NCBI GenBank assembly: GCA_948474755.1 | Contig: CAOLHI010001152.1 | Coordinates: 124,001-188,000, forward strand | Direction: 5' to 3' | Source of the DNA: Ctenosaura bakeri | Lineage: Eukaryota > Chordata > Lepidosauria > Squamata > Iguanidae | Length of the DNA: 64,000 nt | Part shown: positions 10,365 to 23,410 of the stretch, in pieces | Numbering within the stretch: position 1 is the stretch's first letter | Layout: every line of letters begins with the position of its first letter | Notes under the pieces: model-generated | Told to the model about the DNA's origin: nothing | The model's input: only the letters and a program-made list of their open reading frames with translations | Databases searched by the model: none | Made by a program: the position numbers and the translations under genes

Positions 10365-12197
10365 AGAGAGAAGGATTTCCCCAGAAGATCTCAATACAGA
10401 AGTTCTTAAAATATGTTTGTTATAGAAGATGTCAAATTAAATAATTTCTGGGGCTTTCTCAGATCTTCTCCAGAAAAGCCTCAGAAGATGATGTTAGACT
10501 TTCAGCCTGTTCAGACTGAAGCTCCCTGGTATGAATTAGTTGTTAGACTAATTGAATTCAGGTTGTTGGTTTGCTTTTTGAATGTTCCTAACCAGAATCA
10601 AACTTGAGTACTTGTTGTTAGAACTTTAATAATAAAACTAGAAGTGGGGCAAGTGTTCTCCAGCTGAATGTCCTGCTTATATGACAGAGTCATTTATCTG
10701 TTACTCCCCACCCTTCTAAACTGACTTCTCTTGTCCAAACCACAAGTAGGGAAAGCTGTTTCCAAGGTGGACCACTACAGATGACTTGGGTGAATGAGCC
10801 AGACCACTCACTAGAGAGGAAAGCTACTGTTCCATCCAAGCTAATTAGCCAATTTGATATGGGAAGAACTTCCTATATCAAAATAAGGCAGTCAGTCCCC
10901 TCTTAAACCCAAGCATCATTGCAAGCAAAATGCATCATTGATAGACTATAACTGGCTCTTATAAAGTTACTTTAAAAGCACAGTTAATTACAGTTGCAGT
11001 TCTGAGAGCAAAGCAATGGCTAATGGCTGTTTATACTTCCAGTTTTTCAAAAGTAAATCGCATTTTGCAAAAAGGTAACAAAACAGTTGTTTTTAGTTGC
11101 CTTTTAAAAAAGAAACTGAATGTTTTTCTGCACAATCCAGAACTTGAACCATGTGCAATTTATCCAACATTTAGTGAGACTGTTACTCTGCAAAAGGAGT
11201 TAAGTTATAACTTTCTAAGAGTCCCAAGTATTGTTATCGAGAAAATTAATACAACTGCTTATTTGTAATTAATTACTTCCTGATTATAGTATTGTGCTAC
11301 TGATTGTACCAATGTGAAGTGTGTATAAAAAAGGAGGGTGCATACATCTATCACCCATTATTTTCTTAATCATAGCATAGTCCCTGATATCCTTGGGGAA
11401 GGGGAGATGTTTGAATAGGGGAAAGAGTGGAAGATCTTGCAGACCTAAGTGGGACTTATCTTTTGGTGTGGAGGAGCAGTTCTGTTAATGGTATAAAAAC
11501 AGCCCAAATCACAACAAAAGAAGCCTGTATGAATTATTTGCCACATGAAGCTATGCCTGTATGCTTTACTTCCCAATGACCACCTACACAAATGCCTGTG
11601 TGGATAAATTAGACCCTAAACAACAAAACAAATATGTCTTTCTGTTTTTACAATTCAGCTAAAAGACTTTTTGCATCACTCCTGGGAATATTGTGAACTA
11701 GCTTTCTAATTAATATAATGGGTTGTGGTGATTGTTGTTTTTGCTAAGCTGACATGGTTCTAGAGATGAGGACCCTATATTTAATCTAGCCTCTAATAAG
11801 AAGCTTTCACCCACATTCCTCCATGAATTTGGCTGCCTTTTGCTATGAAGAGGTGTTTTATTATCTGTAGCCAATGGGCACTGAATTCAAACTGTCTCCT
11901 TTCTTAGTTAAAGACGATCTCTGCACTGAAGTAATGTACTACATTTGTGCGGTTGTAACAGCTGCTTTCCGGAGTTCTGGTCTCGGTCCTTCCCACTCCT
12001 GTGGGAGGCAGGCAGTACTATATATAGGAATGAATGGGACTGAAGCAAAGGGAATCCTGTTTTAATTGCTTACTATTATTTCTGTGCAAAGAGCACCATG
12101 CTAATTTGAGAGCTGGGGCCCCAGTCACAGGCCAGAGTTTTGTTGTTTGAGTTAGGAAGTGGTTTGAGGTATAACATTTGTCCTTTCTTGTCACCAG

Positions 12198-12270
12198 GGA
12201 GACTGTCAGACGAGGGAGGAAGCTGTCGCGCTGGGTGTTGGACTCTGCAACAATGGCTTCATGCACCATG
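12198..12270 (+). CDS. PREX1: PREX1 exon 3 of window: DEP2
   Basis: This 73-bp exon has acceptor cttgtcaccag and donor gtaattc. It reads [20 protein letters not shown] then FMHH plus one base (phase 1 end), the helical part of DEP2 carrying the REEA-x-x-x-G-x-x-L motif. It is isolated by introns of 8.9 and 8.2 kb. The reverse strand is also open here, but that frame has no protein-like features. Confidence 0.95.
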
Positions 12271-12783
12271 GTAATTCATCAATATCCCCTTATCCTTGGC
12301 CATTAACAGAAACCCCTCATTGTCTCATTAACCAGGAAATGTGGCAAGTCTTTCTATTGGGTGACATTTCCACTACTATAAAAGCATGGAAATGGCTCTA
12401 AACTCGACCCCTGTGATGCCAACTTCAGAGCCCCATCTTTCAATAATCTGAGTGCTTTGCCATCTCTGTGTATACTTGAGTATATTTGAGACTTTCTGTT
12501 AGGTATCTGCAAAGTTTCCTCCTTTTTAAGACTGTGAAAATGGAAGGGGCCAAAGAGCAGAGCTCTAATCTGTCCATCACAGATTAGTCAGTAAAAGCTA
12601 CACAGTATACAGGGAATAGGAAAAGTATCTGTAAATACACTGAGAATAGGTTTAGATGACTGTTGTTGGGAGCTATATGCTATGGGCAGACTTGAAACAC
12701 ACACCTTCCAAGAGGTTTGCTCCGTAGACCTATGCAGCCTTGAATCACTCTTTCAAAACTTTTGGTGTCCATTGTTATGGCCT

Positions 12784-12803
12784 ATTAATTAATTAATTAA
12801 TTG
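12784..12803. repeat. Short (TTAA)n repeat
   Basis: Five tandem ATTA-type tetranucleotides. Confidence 0.8.
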
Positions 12804-14469
12804 ATTCATGCATGCATGCTATGCTTGTCTTCTGTGTGCCTCTTGCTCTTTTTTTGTATATATGGAACTTCCTGCCAGGCAGCACACAGGGAATGCAGTT
12901 CAAAGAGTCTATCAACTGTCTCTGCATTTTTCTGCTTCACTAGGAAATAGAAGGCTATTTTGCTTTCTTCTCCTCACTTTCCTTACTTACTCAAATGGCC
13001 TCCTGGGACACAATCCTAGCTTCTCCTTCTGCAGTATACTTTTGCCTTGCTGCTTCCATGAGATGCTATCCCTGAGCCTGCAGAGAAAAATAAGAATCTC
13101 TGTAGTGATGAAGCATGTGGGGAAATGAGGACAAAAAGAAGATGCTTTCAGGTCTTGCTGTTCAACATGCAAAGTTTGTCACAGGGAGATAGGACAGAGG
13201 TTTATATGCCCACCCACTGTCCCACCATCTTCATATGGTGAAGTAAGGACGGTAAGTAAGATTCCATTGGAAGAGAGGTAGGAATTCCCTCTCACCATCA
13301 GTGATACTAACTAGGGCTGCTGGGAGTTGAAGTCTAGCAACATCCGGAGTGGGCCACATGATTACCATGCTTGCTTGCGTTAAGAGCGTGTGGTTGGAGC
13401 TGGGCTAAGTGAGACTTTGAAGAGCAAGCAGCATTCAGTCTGTAATAGCAGCAACTTGGAGTGCAAAGGAATTAGGGATAAGTAAGATATGCCATTGTTT
13501 AGTAGATTTCGGTAGCAATGCACACACTATTTGATAACCATTGTCTCTGCATTGTCCATAAGCAAAGGAAAATTCAGTCCTTCTCCCTCTGTTGGGGCAT
13601 GGCAATGTTCTGCCATAGCAGTGTCTGAAAATCATTTAAAAAATGAAGGAGCCTCTATATAGAAAATAAGCACATGAGTGAAAATACTAAACTCACAGGG
13701 CCTTAGAACCAAAACACTACAGCTTGTTTCTTGTTTGCAGTTTCCACCCTATTTCCTACCTGCAAGCATTTCAGGAACAGCTACCCTGAAATGAAAGTTA
13801 ATCTGCCTGCATTCACCCATTTTTGTGCATTCTGTCTTTGTCGATAGTACAACAAACCTAAACCACATGAAGACTCAGCAGTCTTAGGTCCTGTCACCTT
13901 TGTCAGCAAGCTTTGATGAATGCAATTCATTTCCCTCTTCCTTTTCTGTTCCTAACCCCCAGCTATTATGTTCTGGATGGCTGAAGGGGAAATGTGTAAA
14001 GGCTGGCCCTAGATATGAATCTGAGAGCAACAGGAGGCTGTTTCTTAATTTGCTAAACTGACATGTATGAAAACCACTATTTGACTCTTTTGAAATGTTC
14101 TTTTTGAATCAGTAGTGACACTTTGTGAGTAAGACTTTTCTACAGCTTGTGCTATAAACACTTTATTAATTTTTTTTTAAAAAGATAAGCAGAAGGGAAT
14201 GCCTGGAATTATTTTCGCTACATTTGTGGGATTACTGTATGTCCTTCTATATCCATATATTTATTGAAGCAATTAGCAAACAAGATTAAAAAATATGACA
14301 TAAGCAAAATGTTCTGGCTTCTATCTTCTTCAGTTATTAAAGATGAAGCTTAGCTGCATACAAGGTAGTGCTCTGTTTCCAGCATTCTTTAGTGCTTGAT
14401 GATATTATCCTCGAAGTGGAAGGCATGTGATGTTAAGGTCTGAAGTCTACAAAGCTAAATATAGATAGA

Positions 14470-14512
14470 TATGCACACACCCCGACACATACACACACAC
14501 ACACACAAACAC
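14470..14512. repeat. AC microsatellite
   Basis: CA repeats with interruptions immediately beside the 3' end of the antisense SINE, consistent with expansion of the SINE's own A/C-rich tail. Confidence 0.8.
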
Positions 14513-14515
14513 ATG

Positions 14516-15452
14516 GTATTGTGTGCCTTCAAGTTGCTTCCTATTTATGATGACCCTAAGGCAAACCTATCATGGGGATTTCTTTGCAAGATTTGTTCAG
14601 AGAGGGTTTGCCTTTGCCTTCCTGTGAGGCTTAGAGCAGTGGTTCTCAACCTGCCTAATGCCGCGACCCTTTAATATAGTTCCTCATGTTGTGGTGACCC
14701 CCAACCATAAAATTATTTATTTATTATTTACAATGCCTCCCCCCCCCCGGCAAAGACCTTCTCACCGGCCAGGAACGGGGGGCAGGCAGGGAGGGAAAGA
14801 GGAGCCGTGTGTGTCCTCCGGGAAAAAACTCCGAGAACCCCCTCCTGGGCTCTGCTTCTGCTTCACTCTCATTTCTGCTGGGGGGGCAGTGTGGGAAAAG
14901 TTTCCAGAGTGTCAACCCTGGCCGGGGGGGGGGAGGAATCCGAGCACCTTTGTCTTTTGCACCTGGCGCAGCTTGCCCCTCCGGAAAAGCGCCGCCTTGT
15001 GGCCCCCCAGCCCTTCCACAGTGCCCCCCTCCGTGGCGAGTGGGGCAGGGGCCATGGTGAGGAGGGGGCCTGCCCTCCGTGCTGCCACCGCCCCCCCCCA
15101 AGCTGGCCCATCAGACGGGAGGTTCTCCTGATAGCGGAGAAGGGGAGCGATTCCAGTCCCTTCTGAACAGGGGGCAGGAGGACGCGAGCGCATGGCTTGT
15201 GCTTGTGCACCACCACCGAGGAGGGAATGGAGCCTAAGACCATCAGAAATACATATTTTCCAATGGTCTTAGGCGACCCCTGTGAAAGGGTCATCCGACC
15301 CCCAAAGGGGTCGCGACCCACAGGTTGAGAACCGCTGGCTTAGAGAATGTGATTTGCCCACAGTCACCCAGTAGGTTTCATGGCTAAGTGGGACTTGGAA
15401 CCCTGGTCTCCAGAAGTGCAGTCCGGCGCTCAAACCACGACCTCACACTGGA
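14516..15452 (-). repeat. tRNA-headed SINE, antisense, split by a hAT insertion
   Basis: The SINE lies in two parts, about 14516-14636 (3' part, TTGTGTGCCTTCAAGTTGC) and 15338-15452 (head, CTGGTCTCCAGAAGTGCAGT then GCTCAAACCACGACC in reverse). Removing the SPIN-like element and one copy of the 8-bp duplication restores a continuous SINE matching 9480-9711. Confidence 0.85.
14637..15337 (-). mobile_element. SPIN-like nonautonomous hAT element with GC-rich cargo
   Basis: The ends CAGTGGTTCTCAACC and GGTTGAGAACCGCTG are inverted, and an exact 8-bp target duplication GCTTAGAG lies at 14629-14636 and 15338-15345, the hAT hallmark. The left 80 bases (TAATGCCGCGACCCTTTAAT, GTTGTGGTGACCCCCAACCA) and the right 110 (hairpin AAGACCATCAGAAATACAT / GGTCTTAGGCGACCCC, GGGGTCGCGACCCACAGG) match what I know of SPIN, a hAT family shared by horizontal transfer among tetrapods. 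The middle, about 14735-15225, is a C/G-rich block not typical of the SPIN copies I remember. No transposase remains. Confidence 0.9.
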
Positions 15453-18360
15453 CCCCACAGACATAACCATGCCTGTAATAACTTCTTATTGTATACTGTC
15501 CTTTTTCTGATGGCTTGGGTGTTCTGGAATACAACTTCCTTAAGTCCTATTAGCTGATCCATCAGCAAAGCTAATGGACAGAAATGATGGGAACATTAGT
15601 CCAAGACACCAAAGTATAGCAGGTTGGGAAAGGATGATATGGCTTTCCTCCTCACTTTACTCTCCTAATAACCCTGCAAACTAGGTCAGGCTGAGAGAGG
15701 GAAAGAATGAATCCCCAGAGGTTCCCTAGTGAGTTTCTTGGCTGAGGGGAAATCTGAATCTGCATTTCCCAAATCCAAATCCAGAATTTTTCCCCCTGTA
15801 TCACATTACCCATTACCATTATCTCTCTTGTGAAGCAGCATCTCTCTATAATATCAGCCTGAGGCTTTTTCCACCGAAGTGACACCATATATTTGGAAAT
15901 GATGGCAAGAGAGGCTCTGGATTCAAGGGGCCCTCAGCAAGTGCTGTCTGTCAGGGGCCTTCCAATGTTGAGAAACCACCAGTAGGCTTACTTAATAATG
16001 GGCAGTAATGGCAATAGCAAAATTCCAAGCATTGCCAGGCAAGGTCCATTTAAATTTTCCCCTGTGCTCCAAAGTGAAACTGTATTGTTAGTATACAGGA
16101 GATTATAATGCTGCATACCACAGTGGTTTTAAAGGGACATAGCCTAGAAATATTACTTTTGGAGGCTACAACTTCCAGAAACCCCTAACCAGCCCAGATA
16201 GTGGCTTAAAATGTACCCTTTTCAACTCCTCAAAAGGTGGATATGAAGGAAATCAATGGTGGGTCCTGCTGGCATGCCATTCAATTGCCATTCCCCTCAT
16301 CCTAACTTTTTGCCCTTTCCTCAACATCTAACATTCTGTGGCCACTGAATGTGCCCAGCTGTCACTGGTCTGTTTTAGATTCTCCATTCCATTTCTAGCT
16401 TGTTATTTTTATTAACAAGACCATGTATGTCATCAAAAGTTTTCTTCAAGCCTACTGATACTTCTGCTTTATCCATCTATGGTGCTACATTTTAACTAGA
16501 AGAGTATTGCCACTCACCTGTGAACATCAGTAAAGGAGGAAATAATACAAGCACAGCCTCTCAAGCAGTGGCCGCAAGGAAGAGCTATGCAGAGAAGTTT
16601 TGGTTAGGAGAAGTTCAACGATACTGAGTACAGGAAAGAAAGTAGATTCAAGTGTAGGTGATTAGAGCTGTATGCAGCACCATCTGCAAGTATCTATTAA
16701 AACCCTTTTATATGTTAGCTATATAGCTATAGTAGTAGCAACCTGTGACATGGTCTCAGAAGATGAAGGTAGATAAGTAGGACATGACCTCTGTGTTCAA
16801 ATGTCTTCAATGCATCCCAGCCAAGTAAATGATTTTAAAACGGCTGAAGAGAAAAGACACAGCTGAGAAGTTAATTTAGTGCTATGACCATTTGCTATCT
16901 TTCTATGGAGTTGGCTGGCCTTTGGAAGCCTCACAATGGACCTATGTTTACAATCTGGATTTTATCCAAGCTTTGGATGAAAAGCAGCCGTTGTTTTGAA
17001 TCCTCCCTTGGATATTTCAGATTCTGTGTCAGTGATGCAAAACCTAGACCCGTCCTGTCTGCGGGGACAGAAAATGTTAGACGTGCTTCAAGGAGAACAA
17101 GTTTGTCTCATGGAGACTAGCAGGATGTGGACAGTGATAGCAGAGGACTTGGTGGAAGTGGAGAGGTGGGACTCAGAGCTACAAAGAAGTGTGTCATGGA
17201 TCATTAGAATCCATCTGTGTGTCCTTTGTGACTTGCAAAATAATGTGTGTGCACATGCAAAGCAATGCATAAACTGAATAGTATACGAGTGATTAGAGCA
17301 TAAGATTTGTCGTGCTGGAATGCTTAGCTCGGAATTCTGTCTTCCATCCATAGTCGTCCAGGATCAAGCTACACTTTATTGAAATACATAATATGCCGTT
17401 TCATATACAGTTCTCTTCACATAAAAATAAACTTGTTCCCTCTTCAGCCTGGATCAAAATCTTAGGATCATAATGAGAGGGAAAGAGAAACCTAGTTATA
17501 CCTTTCCTTGATATTCTTCTGTGTGTATATGTGTTTTTTTTTTAAAAAACCCTACTTTTCTTGCACTAAATAGCAATAGAAGGAGGAGGGGTGGATGAAA
17601 AGGAAGAGGAGATCATATTGGGGCTGATGGGATCTTTTAAATGTCATTATGTAGCACAGGGGAGAGGGAAGAATTAAATAATCTCTTTCTTGTAGTCCTG
17701 ACGGAGATGTGGGTATAGATAGGTGGGGAGATAGTTATTTTTAAATAAACAACAATACTCATATTGACCTTTATGCTGTACATTTCTTGCAGTGTATACT
17801 CTGACTTTTATATACCAGAGTGAGATTTCCAAATAGTGATGCTTATCATTAGTTTGACTATTAGTTTGGCTATCATTAGTTTGTCCATCTGTTACCATAT
17901 CCAGCTGCCTTGCATGCCTTTTGGCTGAAAGATTGGGTACAAACTGAAAAATAAAAATAGCATAGAACTGGGACATAAAAGCAATTGGTTTGTTCTATGT
18001 TTAAAATACTTAGTATTTTTGGAGCACAGTTGTGAATATCTACTAAATAAATCCATCCAGTGGTCAGGGCCAAGCTGTGGGCAGCAGTCTGGGATTTGCT
18101 GGGATGCAGTTGGAAGTCAGATCTGAAGGAACCAGTTGAGACCAAAGGAGAAAACAAGGAGCCAGGACCAAAAAGCAAGGGAGAAGTGAGGACAGGCGAC
18201 TAAGTGAAGGCTGAAGAACAAAATATGGGTCTGGATCAGTAAATGTGCCAGAAGCTAGACTGAAGGACAGTCAAAAGATGCAGGAACACACCAGAACTCT
18301 CAATGATTCAAGCAAGATTAAACTGGAATAGGAATTTTTATACTGTTTCTCAAAGCCAGG

Positions 18361-18475
18361 AAAAGTTACTCATTCAACTACAGCTTCAATAATACTCCAA
18401 CCAACATTGTCAGTCAGCATGCTGACTGAGGAATTCTAGGAGTTGTTGTCCAAATTTAACTTTTGAAGGCTCTGC
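18361..18475. mobile_element. Palindromic MITE, AAGTTACTTTT family, copy 2
   Basis: Left AAAAGTTACTCATTCAACTA and right TAGGAGTTGTTGTCCAAATT then TAACTTTTGAAGGCTCTGC are inverted around CAGCATGCTGACTG. Confidence 0.65.
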
Positions 18476-19493
18476 TTTTTCCTGTCTAAAAGTTTCTGGA
18501 ACCTGTCTGAGTGGGCAGGAAATGCAATACACAACTTAGTGACTCATTGCATGGACAGTCTGGCTTGAACCCCAGGAGCACCTGATGCTAATAGACCATG
18601 TAGAATAGATCAAGTGACAATTGTGATTTAGTATCATCTTCTTGTGATTACATCACACGTTCTCTTGCCACTTTTAGTTGGCAAAACAAATCTAGGAAAG
18701 AGAGACTAAAAGCAGCCAAGCAAGGTGCTTGGGAATAGACAAACGTGAAGATTTAAGCAAATGGCTTATGTTGTCTATCACATTTATTATTACTTTCTTC
18801 TGTTGTTTTTCTTCACTCAGCACAGTACCATGATGTATTTTCCAGAAAGGGAAAAATGAGTTTTGAGTTGATAGATTTAAAAAAAAAAAGAAAAGGAAGA
18901 AGAAGAAGAAGAAAAGAAAAACCAATTTTTTAAAAATTATCTGTTGTGAAATTTCCCATAGTGATCAGTAAAAACATGAGTGCTCAGAGAAAAACCTGCA
19001 ATGATTACTAATGAGGTGCAATGTTTTGCCTTTCTACCCAAAATGATTCCATATATATTGCAAGAGAAAATGAACATACCAAAACCCTACTGTCTGTTTC
19101 CATGATTTTGAGGCATCTGGCTGGTGTGTGTTACAGCTTTAAAAGCAATCTGTAATTACTGTGGCTGTTGTTAGTGATTTGTTCACAGTTCATTATTTTA
19201 AAATTAAGACAAAGTTTTTATTAATGCTGTGCTAATTTCCATCCTTCCTTCATAAAATTTTTAACACCTTGCAGGAGAGGCATTCTTTTTTTCAGCCTCT
19301 TTTGCAGAGAGAGGAAGAACGTCAATAAAACTTCCAGTTTTATGGGGACAGTGGTATGCAGGTTTACTGTATGAAAAATACTGTATGAGGTGGGCAAGCA
19401 TTTTTATTTTTTTATATCTTTCTCTTTTGTTTTCTTTGTTTGGAAACATGTTGCATGCCCTTGCACGTGGGATTCTTCTTCTGTAGGCTGCAC

Positions 19494-20054
19494 TAGGAAT
19501 GTAATTCTTCACTAAGTTGCTTATTAAATATTGCAATGAATAATTTCAGCAATTTTTTCCTGTTTTAAGAAATTTTCAAAGAGTATTTGCAATTTTCATG
19601 TGGTTGTTTTGTGCTGAAGACAGCATTTTCTGCAAAGGAAACAGTATTTTTTGCATGTAAAATAGCATTTCAACACAAATATTAATTCTTGAACAAAAAA
19701 AATGCTGTTTCTGTGCAGAAAATGCTGTCTATAAATCAACCATGTGTGAATTTTATGCAGAACAAATCCCCAATCACAGCTTTCTTTTTCTATGCAGAAA
19801 AAACAACATTTTCTGCACAGGAATTAATATTGCTATATTGAAATATTATACTCCACCCAGAAAATGTTTCCTGCACAGAAAATGTTGTTTACTGTGCAAA
19901 ACCACATATGTGTATTTTATGCAGAATAAGACCTAAACTGTGAAGATTCTCATCTATCCAAAACATTCTTCTCATCAGGGTTTCTCAACATACACACAAA
20001 ACATGTTTTTTTCAATGTTTTTCATATTATTTTTGAATATTCTTTCCATCCCTA
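19494..20054. mobile_element. hAT nonautonomous element, 561 bp, 8-bp duplication
   Basis: The tips are TAGGAATG (left) and, in reverse complement, TAGGGATGGAAAGAATATTC (right), fitting the hAT YARNG rule. The 8-bp sequence GGCTGCAC flanks it exactly (19486-19493 and 20055-20062). The interior is AT-rich with a recurring TGCACAGAAAATG-like unit in both orientations and no transposase. A second copy lies at 51980-52516. Confidence 0.85.
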
Positions 20055-20434
20055 GGCTGCACACTGGCAGCCTTTCCTGAAGTGCTGGTGTTGTTATACT
20101 AGCATTGTCAATCAAGGAGGGAGTACCAGAACTTATGGCAAAAGAGTCCCACATCGTTGTGAGTGCATGAAGGATCTTTCCAAACGGGGGAAAGAAAGAA
20201 GAGAGAGAGATTTAGCCATCTCACATACTTAATAAAATAAGCAACTCCCCTCCTCCCCCCACTCTAAGAGTTTTTGTCAATATTTGCTTCTCACCAACTT
20301 CTTTCATAGACATCTTTGCTTTGCCCTGTTTCTAGTTACTGAGAGAAGGAGATAAATAGTTGACAGAGCTTTAGCTATTACATCCCATTGTGTGTATGCA
20401 GGTTCTAATACATGTAATTGCTTCCTACTTCTAG

Positions 20435-20577
20435 TGTTGGAGAAGAGTGAATTCAAAGATGAGTCTCAGTATTTCCGCTTTCACGCTGATGAGGAGATGG
20501 AAGGTACAAGTTCTAAAAGCAAGCCGTTGCGGAATGATTTCAAGCTCATCGAAAACATTTTAGCAAAAAGCTTGCTG
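20435..20577 (+). CDS. PREX1: PREX1 exon 4 of window: end of DEP2, link to PDZ1
   Basis: This 143-bp exon has acceptor tacttctag and donor gtaagaa. It starts [20 protein letters not shown] (end of DEP2, with the YFRF beta strand), then [20 protein letters not shown] and NILAKSLL leading into PDZ1. It ends in phase 0. [13 protein letters not shown] favours PREX1 over PREX2. Confidence 0.95.
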
Positions 20578-22564
20578 GTAAGAAAAAAGTTTAGAGAATA
20601 TGTATTTAATTCTAACCAAAGGTCTGCCATTATCAAAGGCCCTGTGTGCATATGAGGGGTGATGGATAGGTGTAGGTGGTGAGAAGAGACTCACATGCTG
20701 TGAAAACCCAGAGGAAAGAAGGGTGTTTCTCAATGCACTGCTGTAGAATTGTGTTGCAACTATATCTCCTTGCAATGTCTAAAAGAGTTGGTCCACTTGT
20801 ATCAAGCCAGAACAGTAGGTTTGTATGTCAGTGCAATAGTCTTCCCCAGAGTAGTGCTGTATTTTTCCATGTCATTTCTATTGGAGAAGGTTTAAGGACT
20901 ATGTGTGCTAAATTCATGTATTATCTTTAAGCAAGCTACCACAAAGAGAAAGAGAGAATGAACCTGCACTACTTGTCCTGTCCCAGCATAATGTGCGTAG
21001 CTTGTTCCACAGGCCTTTGATATCCGATCATTCAATATGTTTTCTGCTTACCTTATAGCAGCTAATACACATAGACAATTCACATGATCTAGACCCTTGT
21101 GTGAAATTCTGTTGTTAATGCATAAGCATCTTGTTACTGAAGTCCCATTGAGTATGCAGATATCAAAAGGTAGGGCCATTGGTGCATGTGACTTTGGGGT
21201 TGGGACCAGAGTCCCGCTCCTCCTTGTTCAATCAGTAATCCCAAGTATATAGCACATGAATAAGGCGGTGCTCAGTAATACATCATACTTGACATAGAGG
21301 ATAAATCGGCTTTATTTTTTCTGTTTAACCTAGGCATTGAGAATCTTTTCTCTGCTGAACTGTGTCCCAGGTTATGTATTTTGACCTCGCTGGAGAATGA
21401 TGTAATGTTGTCAATTACAGAGATAGATGTATGGATGCACACATGCATGTCTCATGTTTCTTTGAGGATTTCCACAGGAATACCACCTTTTCTCTGCTGT
21501 TTGCCTCAGACTCTACACATAAAGGGTAACTATAAAGGCTTCTTTAAAGATATTAGAACCCAGGAAAAATAGGATTCTGAAATTATGCCTCTGTGGAGAG
21601 ACGATTTGCTAGTTATCTTCTGAGTGTAGAGCCTGATGAGAACAGGTGAAGGTGAGTAACAGATCTAACACTTCCATCTCTGTTTCCCTTTCCATATTCT
21701 GAGTTTATCTGTGAGCAAAATGCCCAAAGAGGGCTCATGTGTTGGCTGTATTTAAATCATATGTGCGCAGAACAGAAATTTCTTTTGCACCTATTTTCTG
21801 TTAGGATGTGCATTTCTAGTAACCTGCCCTGGTGTCTTATATTCTGTTATGGTGATTCTGTCAGCTTTCTCTTTCTTTTGAACTATTTATTAGTAAGTCT
21901 TGATTACTCTCTAAGCAATCTTTTTTCCTGACAGTAGGCCAAAGTCTGTGCCACTTCCCTCATTGATAACCAACAAAATGGAAGAGCAGTAAGAGAGCCC
22001 ACGTCAGCAGCAAAGTAGAAAGCATGTTGGGAAAGAATCCAGAGACTCATTAAAGGGAGAAAGTATTTCTCAATGGATGACTTAAACTGCTTTTATGCTA
22101 CTATCTTAGTATAGTAGGCTTGTGCATCAGTGCTGTTGTTTTCACCCAACAGATCACAATGTAGATTGAAAATTTTTTTTTTGTTTTTTTCTGACTCATG
22201 CTGTTCTTAAATTTAATTCTCTGTTTGAGCATTCAGCCGTGTGGTATGCGTATTGATATCATGCTACTTATGAGTCATTTGATATCAGGAGGTTGTTAAA
22301 AGAATAGTTCTACAAGAACCTTTTATGAACTATCAGTTGTCTTTCTCCCCTCTGAAAAAGCCCATGTGTTTCTCATTTGTTCTGCATCATCTACAGACCT
22401 TCTCAATGGATTATTACCCTTTTATTGCAAGGATACTGCAATTTCCTCAGTACTCTGACAGGAGTACTACACCACTGAGAAATGTTACTCTTCCCCTACA
22501 TATCATATCCAATTCTTCTCATGATCACTGTGTGTAATGTGGTTTCCCCAGTGTCATGTACCCT

Positions 22565-22690
22565 GATTGCTTTTATGTATATTTTAGTTACTTAAATTTT
22601 TAAACCATGCCTTTCCAGCAAATTGTAGCTCAGAGCAGCTTATAAGAAGCAAATTATGAACTAACAACCACAAATTCCTATTTCAGAAAG
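22565..22690 (-). mobile_element. LINE 3' tail fragment, antisense
   Basis: Contains TAAACCATGCCTTTCCAGCA and CTCAGAGCAGCTTATAAGAA, resembling the antisense L2-type end at 6004. Confidence 0.45.
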
Positions 22691-23410
22691 CACATCTGAA
22701 ATATCATTTGCTAATAATTAGATCACAAACCCCATTCTCATTATTTTCTTGCATAAAATCTTTAGGTGTACACGTGATATGTATAAAGTGTGTATCTTAA
22801 AATGTAAAGAGAATGTACCAATGTGTTCTTGAATGTATGCAGTTTTGCATGTGTCTGTACCATATACATACATTTGTCAGAGAACACTTTGGATTTTCCT
22901 TGGCTACTGGTTTCAAGGGGTCCTCAACATAGTATATAGTATCCTCTGGTCTTCTCTTTCTTACTGGGGACCGATCAGTCTACCTGACAGTAACTGCCAT
23001 TTTAAATTTCTTGCAGATGCCCCTGATGTAGCATTGTGCCATGGAATTGTTGGAAATTTAAATTGCAGCTTTCTGATTTTTTTTTTGTGCAGCATTCCAA
23101 AGCAACATTTCTTTTTATAACACTCCAAGTCAGCATGGGAACCACCATGTTAATTTTCCACAATGTCCTAGTAGTTTTCCCATGTTGCTTTTCTACAGTG
23201 CTTTCTTTGGAGAGCAAGTAGATCAGAATTTATTGGTAGATCTCCGTGTGGTTTGTAGTAAGTCAGTGGATGTTTCTGACTCAGAATCAATACCAATACC
23301 TTAAAAGCTTTCACATCTAAGCTGGATTGATGAAAATGAGTATGTGAGGAAAAATCAAGAGTATAAGGATGATTCTGCTTCTGATTGCAAATTTCTGGCA
23401 GGGGATATGC

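Larger units (their letters stand above)
3343..12197 (+). other. Intron 2 (phase 0, 8.9 kb)
   Basis: Densely packed with repeats: a 121-bp pure pyrimidine tract, a CR1 end, an L2-like antisense fragment, MITEs at 6994-7100, 7945-8109, 8263-8396, 8514-8753 and 9008-9235, two tRNA-type SINEs, an antisense LINE end and a GGCC-tipped MITE (10195-10364). Nothing recognisable was seen in about 10400-12190. Confidence 0.6.
12271..20434 (+). other. Intron 3 (phase 1, 8.2 kb)
   Basis: Holds the SINE interrupted by a SPIN-like hAT (14516-15452), a palindromic MITE (18361-18475), a GAA-rich tract (about 18886-18920) and a complete hAT element with target duplication (19494-20054). A short ATTA-type repeat sits at 12784-12803. 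The stretches 12300-14450 and 15450-18350 show only weak palindromic scraps. Confidence 0.6.

Noticed and set aside
14658..15321. Several long ORFs on both strands in the GC-rich block
   Set aside because: High GC lowers stop frequency in every frame; no domain, start context or splice signal supports a protein, and the block lies inside a transposon.
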